Below, in pieces: positions 14,147 to 18,381 of a DNA stretch of 18,381 bases. Position 1 is the first letter of the stretch; the number at the start of each line of letters is the position of its first letter. The translations under genes were made by a program, and so were the position numbers. This stretch comes from Candidatus Nitrosocosmicus sp. (GTDB taxonomy: Archaea > Thermoproteota > Nitrososphaeria > Nitrososphaerales > Nitrososphaeraceae): contig JAKDMR010000012.1 of assembly GCA_030452275.1 (NCBI GenBank), positions 1 to 18,381 on the forward strand, in the 5' to 3' direction. Below the pieces are notes generated by a model that saw only the letters and a program-made list of their open reading frames with translations, made no database searches and was not told the DNA's origin.

Positions 14147-15667
14147 TTACATGTTTTGATGCTCTTTGAGGAACTTTATGATGGTACGAACTCCAAACCC
14201 AGTAGAGCCCTTTGGATTATAACTCTTGTCTGCGGTTCCATCTTGGGTCCATGCAGTTCCGGCTATATCAAAATGGGCCCATGGTACATCATTTACAAAA
14301 TGCGACAAAAATGCTGCAGCTGTGATTGTCCCACCGGTTCTGCCACCAATATTCTTAATAGTAGCAACATTACTCTTTATAAGATCCGAGAACTCCTCTG
14401 ATAATGGTAATTGCCAAAGTTTCTCCCCAGTGCTATTAGACATTGATACTAATTTGTTAATTAATTTATCGTCATTTCCTATAATTCCGGCAATGTTTGT
14501 TCCTAGGGCAATTATGCATGCACCCGTTAAGGTTGCAAAATCAAGGATATATTTCGGAGAATATTTGGCAATACCATAAGCCATTGCATCAGCCAAGATC
14601 AATCTTCCTTCAGCATCCGTATTCAAAACTTCGACGGTCTTACCATTATACATTCGAATAATATCCCCGGGTCTATATGAAGATCCTGAAGGCATATTTT
14701 CTACCGCTGGGATAATCGCTACTACGTTGATTGGAAGATCTAAATTCCCCAACGCTTTCATTATACCTAAGACTGTACACCCGCCGCTCTTATCAAATTT
14801 CATTTCATCCATCCTATCACTGGGCTTAATTGAGATACCACCAGTATCAAACGTTACGGCTTTACCGACAAGAACTATGGGTTTGTCCGTTGATGCAGTT
14901 GAATTATTGTATTCTACTATGATTAACTTGGGTTCGTTTTCGCTGCCCTTTCCAACCGATATGATACCACTCATGCCCAAGTCTTTGATTTGGTTCTGAT
15001 TTAATATATCAACGCGAATATTTTTCATTTCTTCTAGAGTTTTAGCAGAATTAGCTAAAGTATTTGGATTTATCACATTTGGCGGAGAATTTGCAAGGTC
15101 TCTGGCGTAAAAGACTGCTTCACATATTTTTACTATCTTACCAATTTCAATCTTATTCCTAAGATTAGAATCGTCTGTGGCAATTATGTCCACAGAATAA
15201 CTTTCATAAAAGGTTGGTAGTGCTTTGTCTGCTTTATCTTCTTTAAATTTATTAAATTCATACAAGGACAAGACTAGGCCTTCGATTATTGATTCGACGT
15301 TTGAGGAACTTGAATAGAAATTAGATATAATGACATCATGAAAATTTAGTTCCTTTGCTTTAAGGGAGATCATTCCCCCAAGTTGTCGGAATTTATCTTC
15401 ATTTAGTTTTTTACTGTCTCCAATTCCTAATAACATGATCTTTAAAAACTTATCACCATCGTTCAAAGAAAGGATCATGTTTTTTCCAAATTTCCTTATA
15501 TTTTCTAAATGTTCCTCCTGAAAGACTTTGAGTTTATCCAAAATATCCATTATTTTAGTATTTTTTCTTAAGTAATTCACATCTTTATTGCTCTCATCTA
15601 GTCCTATGACAAATAATCCTTCAAATATATTTACATCATCAATACTCTTTATTGACATTTTTACCAT
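14147..15667 (-). CDS. pepA: Leucyl aminopeptidase (M17 family)
   Basis: A 506-residue cytosolic aminopeptidase that removes N-terminal residues with two metal ions, normally as a hexamer. The C-terminal catalytic half has all expected residues: GKAVTFDTGG (Lys269, Asp274), Lys281, DKSGG (Asp292) and the signature NTDAEGRL (Asp351, Glu353, Arg355). The N-terminal domain (1-160) is variable, as in the family. The length is normal. The ATG at 15667 lies about 26 bp downstream of TTTATAATTA (15687-15696), which supports the start and a leaderless mRNA. Its 3' end converges on the 5S rRNA gene. It is separated from the redoxin gene upstream by a promoter of its own. Confidence 0.95.
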   Translation of the reverse strand: MVKMSIKSIDDVNIFEGLFVIGLDESNKDVNYLRKNTKIMDILDKLKVFQEEHLENIRKFGKNMILSLNDGDKFLKIMLLGIGDSKKLNEDKFRQLGGMISLKAKELNFHDVIISNFYSSSSNVESIIEGLVLSLYEFNKFKEDKADKALPTFYESYSVDIIATDDSNLRNKIEIGKIVKICEAVFYARDLANSPPNVINPNTLANSAKTLEEMKNIRVDILNQNQIKDLGMSGIISVGKGSENEPKLIIVEYNNSTASTDKPIVLVGKAVTFDTGGISIKPSDRMDEMKFDKSGGCTVLGIMKALGNLDLPINVVAIIPAVENMPSGSSYRPGDIIRMYNGKTVEVLNTDAEGRLILADAMAYGIAKYSPKYILDFATLTGACIIALGTNIAGIIGNDDKLINKLVSMSNSTGEKLWQLPLSEEFSDLIKSNVATIKNIGGRTGGTITAAAFLSHFVNDVPWAHFDIAGTAWTQDGTADKSYNPKGSTGFGVRTIIKFLKEHQNM

Positions 15668-15686
15668 AGGTGTACTGAATGCATAT

Positions 15687-15696
15687 TTTATAATTA
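15687..15696 (-). promoter_or_regulatory. TATA box of the leucyl aminopeptidase gene
   Basis: TTTATAATTA is centred about 25-26 bp from the ATG at 15667 on the minus strand, consistent with a leaderless transcript. Confidence 0.5.
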
Positions 15697-15764
15697 CTTA
15701 ACTGATTATGGATAAAAGTAATAAGGTGCGGCCTTACCCCATTTAACTTCCTACATATTGTATT

Positions 15765-16319
15765 TTAATTGATCCACTTGATTGAACATCCAATCGAGGG
15801 ATCAAAATCCTTTTCTATGCTAGATTTTTTTCCATCCAGTACTTTTTGAATATTGTTTTCCATAATGTGGACTGTGGCATTAGAGTTAGGTTCTAAAGCA
15901 TCATTAATTTTGCCATGAAAAGTAAGTTTTTTAGATTCATCAAATAGAAATGGATCTGGGGTGCACACTGCTCCGTAGTCCCTAGCCACACTTTGAGATT
16001 CATCTATAAGATATGGGAAATTGAGAGAATATTCTTTAGCAAATTTTACCATATTATCGAATCCTTCCCCTTCATAATCTGAGTCATTACTATTAATTCC
16101 GATAATTTGTAAATCGGAGCTGTCAAATTTAGACTGCAGAGAGATCAAATCATTTATTCTTGCTTTAACGTAAGGACAATGATTGCATATAAAAACTACC
16201 AAAAGAGTACGCGAATTTATATCCTTTAAAGTGTAATTTTTATTGTCGACCCCCTTTAATAAGAAATCAGGTGCATGAGATCCAGATATCAGCTTTTGTG
16301 AAGATTGCGTCTTGACCAT
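15765..16319 (-). CDS. Redoxin-domain protein (AhpC/TSA, thioredoxin-like)
   Basis: A 184-residue thioredoxin-fold protein with an APDFLL entry strand (about 16-21) and the active-site segment VVFICNHCPYVKA (Cys45 and Cys48). The CNHCPYVKA motif marks a widespread redoxin subgroup, usually annotated as thioredoxin-family or peroxiredoxin-like, acting in thiol redox reactions or peroxide removal; the true substrate is unknown. Further support is INSNDSDYEGEGFDNM and DYGAVCTPDPFLFD, where a cis-proline (TPDP) and a third Cys are seen. No signal peptide, so cytoplasmic. A TATA box (about 16339-16349) at leaderless spacing supports the ATG at 16319. Confidence 0.85.
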   Translation of the reverse strand: MVKTQSSQKLISGSHAPDFLLKGVDNKNYTLKDINSRTLLVVFICNHCPYVKARINDLISLQSKFDSSDLQIIGINSNDSDYEGEGFDNMVKFAKEYSLNFPYLIDESQSVARDYGAVCTPDPFLFDESKKLTFHGKINDALEPNSNATVHIMENNIQKVLDGKKSSIEKDFDPSIGCSIKWIN

Positions 16320-16338
16320 AAAATAAGTTTGTTATGAA

Positions 16339-16349
16339 AATAAATAAAA
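16339..16349 (-). promoter_or_regulatory. TATA box of the redoxin gene
   Basis: On the minus strand this reads TTTATTTATTT and is centred about 26 bp upstream of the ATG at 16319. Confidence 0.45.
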
Positions 16350-16386
16350 ATGTTATTAGATATCAAAATAATGTCGAGTCATAGAA

Positions 16387-17766
16387 TCATGGCTGAATTG
16401 GCCTACCTATTCCTCTATAAAGATTTTTTTCAAAATCATCCGGGTTAAGATAACCTCTACCATCATAAATAGGAGTTTGACCGATTTTGGAAGGATTGAG
16501 CTTCAAATATTCTTGATGATTGGCAGCCAAGATTATTAGATCGCGATTGGTAACAGCATGATCTAAATTATTAACGAGTTGTACATTTTTATAATTTGAA
16601 ATTAGATTGTCTTCTCTTACCAATGGATCATGAACTAAAACATCTTTAATTTTTAATCTAGTCAATTCTTTTAGTATTTCATAAGTAGGCGAGAGTCGGG
16701 TGTCAGACACTCCTCCACGAAAAGCAAGGCCCAAAATAGTTATTTTGGACTTCCTAATTACCTTTCTAGGAAGCATTTTTAATGCATTGTTCAAAGAGTA
16801 TGAAGGCATATCATTGTTAACTGTTCTGGCAGTTTTGGTAATTCTACAATTTATCTTATTTCTTGCCGCAACATCAAGGATAAATTGTGGATAGACTGGG
16901 ATGCATGCACCACCGACCCCAATTCCTGGATCGTGGATATGACAGAAATTCTGTGAGTTAGCCGCCTTTTTGGCTTCCCAAAAATCAATATTTAACCTAT
17001 CACTTAACTTGGCCAGCTCATTTGCCAGAGCTATATTTACATCTCTGTAAACCCCTTCAAATAACTTTTCAGCTTCAGCTGTTTTGATGCCCAAGATTCG
17101 TACTATTCCCTTCTTAAAAATAAGACCAAACAATTTTTCCGCAAGATCTAGACTATAATTATCATTTGAAGATACTATCCCAGGATGACCTTCTTCGATG
17201 TCAAAAATGGCGCGACCCTCATAAATTCTTTCAGGATTATAAATCACAAAAAAATCCGAAGCAGCTTTCATGCCACTTGATTTCTCTAATAGAGGTATCA
17301 AAAACTTTTCTGTAGTTCCAGGCGGAACAGACGGATGTATGGAGACGATGTCATTTCTTTTCAAACCGGTCCCTACCGCTGATGCCACCTCTTTTACAGC
17401 GTCTAAATCAGCTTTGTTTTTTCTTATCAAAACAGGGACACATATCATCTTCAATTTTGAAATACGGGACGCTTGAATCGGGTCATCATATATCATAAAT
17501 TTGTTATTCTTTAAACCATCGGTAAAAGTTTCATTAACCATCGGTTCTGGAATATGAGTTAGTCCTTTTCGAGCATTTTCTAAAACCTTTGCAGATTTAT
17601 CAATGCCTAGTACGGTCACACCTGATCTCAACCAAGCAGAGGCAATTGGAGCTCCGACATGACCTAAACCATAAACTGACACGATGTATTCACCTGACTT
17701 AAATTTTCTAATCAGAGTGTCGAGAGGTTCTAAGACAACATCACTTTGTATGAGACTATCAAGCAT
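16387..17766 (-). CDS. Nucleotide-sugar dehydrogenase (UDP-glucose/GDP-mannose type)
   Basis: A 459-residue enzyme of the UDP-glucose/GDP-mannose dehydrogenase family, which oxidises a sugar nucleotide to a uronic acid with two NAD+. Seen are the NAD-binding strand YIVSVYGLGHVGAPIASAWL (28-46), PSVPPGTTE (145-153), YNPERIYEGRA (176-186), the central helix KLFEGVYRDVNIALANELAK and the catalytic Cys288 in GIGVGGACIPVYP, then the C-terminal ILGLAFRGGVSDTR. Compared with the family pattern GVGGHCIPVDP, the His before Cys is Ala287 and the Asp after it is Tyr292, so the sugar specificity may differ. I start at ATG 17766, 37 bp below a TATA box; GTG at 17790 would add eight residues but lies above the expected transcription start. 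It probably serves cell-surface glycan synthesis; no glycosyltransferase is adjacent. Confidence 0.85.
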   Translation of the reverse strand: MLDSLIQSDVVLEPLDTLIRKFKSGEYIVSVYGLGHVGAPIASAWLRSGVTVLGIDKSAKVLENARKGLTHIPEPMVNETFTDGLKNNKFMIYDDPIQASRISKLKMICVPVLIRKNKADLDAVKEVASAVGTGLKRNDIVSIHPSVPPGTTEKFLIPLLEKSSGMKAASDFFVIYNPERIYEGRAIFDIEEGHPGIVSSNDNYSLDLAEKLFGLIFKKGIVRILGIKTAEAEKLFEGVYRDVNIALANELAKLSDRLNIDFWEAKKAANSQNFCHIHDPGIGVGGACIPVYPQFILDVAARNKINCRITKTARTVNNDMPSYSLNNALKMLPRKVIRKSKITILGLAFRGGVSDTRLSPTYEILKELTRLKIKDVLVHDPLVREDNLISNYKNVQLVNNLDHAVTNRDLIILAANHQEYLKLNPSKIGQTPIYDGRGYLNPDDFEKNLYRGIGRPIQP

Positions 17767-17798
17767 ACCCTTGTTTCCACCTGATTTCACAATTTGAA

Positions 17799-17806
17799 TA
17801 TTTAAT
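17799..17806 (-). promoter_or_regulatory. TATA box of the nucleotide-sugar dehydrogenase gene
   Basis: ATTAAATA on the minus strand gives an expected start near 17777, between the GTG at 17790 and the ATG at 17766, and so favours the ATG. Confidence 0.4.
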
Positions 17807-17939
17807 TATCTCGTTATTATGTTTTGACAAAGATGTTAATTACTCCTAAGGAAAACATACATGCCAAAGGTTAGTTTTTTGGAAATTGAAATACTAGTAA
17901 AAGAAAAATTACTGCTTTCTGTTCATTAATAGTAGAGGC

Positions 17940-18320
17940 ATGTTTTTCCCAAGCTATGCGCTAAATATCGCAGGTTCTGAATGGTTTATCATTTTTATTG
18001 TTATAATTATTTTCATATTTCCCAAGAAAATTGGAAGTATTTCTAAAACAATAGGTAAAGTTGTGGGGGAATACGAAAAGGCAAAAGGGAAAATAATGGA
18101 ACAAAAAAACATGTTCGTTTCGGATGCATCAATAACGACGACTACCAATAACCATGTATACAAAGGACCGCAGATTCAAAGACCCATATCATCAGAACGT
18201 GAAAAACTAGAAATTATTGCCAAATCCTTGAACATAAATTCGGAGAATATGGTAGACGATGAATTAAGAAATCTAATCTCATTCAAATTAAAAGAGACTC
18301 ATAATGAAGAAACTAATTGA
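17940..18320 (+). CDS. tatA: TatA/TatB-like twin-arginine translocase subunit
   Basis: A 126-residue protein with the TatA plan: a short N-terminal extracytoplasmic part, one membrane helix (about 15-28, WFIIFIVIIIFIFP), the hinge FPKKIGSISKTIGK and an amphipathic helix (about 32-52, KVVGEYEKAKGKI), then a long polar tail with a Thr-rich stretch and an acidic end. TatA forms the pore-related part of the pathway that exports folded proteins with twin-arginine signals. No tatC is visible before the window edge. The ATG at 17940 follows AGAGG, a possible weak ribosome-binding site. TatA and TatB-type members cannot be told apart here. Confidence 0.8.
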   Translation: MFFPSYALNIAGSEWFIIFIVIIIFIFPKKIGSISKTIGKVVGEYEKAKGKIMEQKNMFVSDASITTTTNNHVYKGPQIQRPISSEREKLEIIAKSLNINSENMVDDELRNLISFKLKETHNEETN

Positions 18321-18349
18321 TTTCAAGACAAGGCATCATGCTTTGAGCA

Positions 18350-18381
18350 GATTAATCTGGGCAGGGCTGGGCTGATGGCCG
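18350..18381 (+). other. GC-rich stretch at the right window edge
   Basis: After the TatA-like gene, a small AT palindrome (AGATTAATCT, within 18348-18359) is followed by GC-rich sequence (GGGCAGGGCTGGGCTGATGG) unlike nearby intergenic DNA. It may be the 5' end of a structured RNA gene cut off by the window. Too little is present to name it. Confidence 0.25.

Noticed and set aside
14226..14999. Plus-strand open frames inside the aminopeptidase region
   Set aside because: They are antisense shadows of a complete M17 aminopeptidase with all catalytic residues.
18304..18375. 23-codon ORF overlapping the end of the TatA-like gene
   Set aside because: It is short, overlaps the TatA-like stop and ends in the GC-rich stretch; it does not resemble the start of TatC.
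1..18381. CRISPR arrays, toxin-antitoxin pairs and known defence genes
   Set aside because: No regularly spaced repeats, no cas-like or restriction genes were seen. The two small ORFs at 2910-3274 are adjacent but show no toxin or antitoxin motif.

Overview
The window looks like the chromosome of an AT-rich archaeon, most probably a Nitrososphaeria (Thaumarchaeota) of the Nitrososphaerales type. Pointers are the archaeal information-processing genes (ABCE1/Rli1, a short Trm5-like tRNA methyltransferase, an Hjc-type resolvase, translin), an archaeal CobT-like protein (TIGR00303 type), a geranylgeranyl-reductase-family flavoprotein, a free-standing 5S rRNA gene, and TATA boxes centred about 26 bp upstream of start codons, which implies mostly leaderless mRNAs. 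The lineage is inferred from gene content and style; no amo or other marker gene is present.

Layout. 1-1722: on the minus strand, a winged-helix regulator whose second domain is cut short, and a predicted secreted protein with two chelatase (CbiX/SirB)-like halves. 1750-4620: a decayed mobile region. It holds an IS630-type transposase relic (minus, several frameshifts and a stop), two small plus-strand ORFs of unknown function, and a tyrosine recombinase broken by one frameshift and one in-frame stop that has also lost the arginine of its HxxR box. 4694-6154: geranylgeranyl-reductase-family flavoprotein, converging on translin (6215-6850) through a hairpin-rich 3' junction. Translin and an Hjc-like resolvase (6927-7424) diverge from one symmetric TATA box flanked by a perfect 9-bp inverted repeat.

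7460-10660: plus-strand genes for a small zinc-binding protein, NAD(P)H-hydrate epimerase coupled to a metallo-beta-lactamase-fold hydrolase, a CobT-like protein and a two-helix membrane protein. 10693-13368: minus-strand pair ABCE1 then Trm5-like methyltransferase, 21 bp apart and probably co-transcribed. 13369-13970 is a long intergenic region with a symmetric divergent promoter, a doubtful 45-codon ORF and tandem hairpins, followed by the 5S rRNA gene (13972-14091, plus). 14147-17766: minus-strand leucyl aminopeptidase, redoxin-fold protein and nucleotide-sugar dehydrogenase. 17940-18320: plus-strand TatA-like protein, then a GC-rich stretch at the right edge.

I found no complete new defence or mobile system. 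The most unusual items are the secreted tandem chelatase-like protein, the inverted-repeat-flanked divergent promoters, the double mobile-element graveyard, and the altered active-site surroundings in the sugar dehydrogenase and the Trm5-like enzyme.
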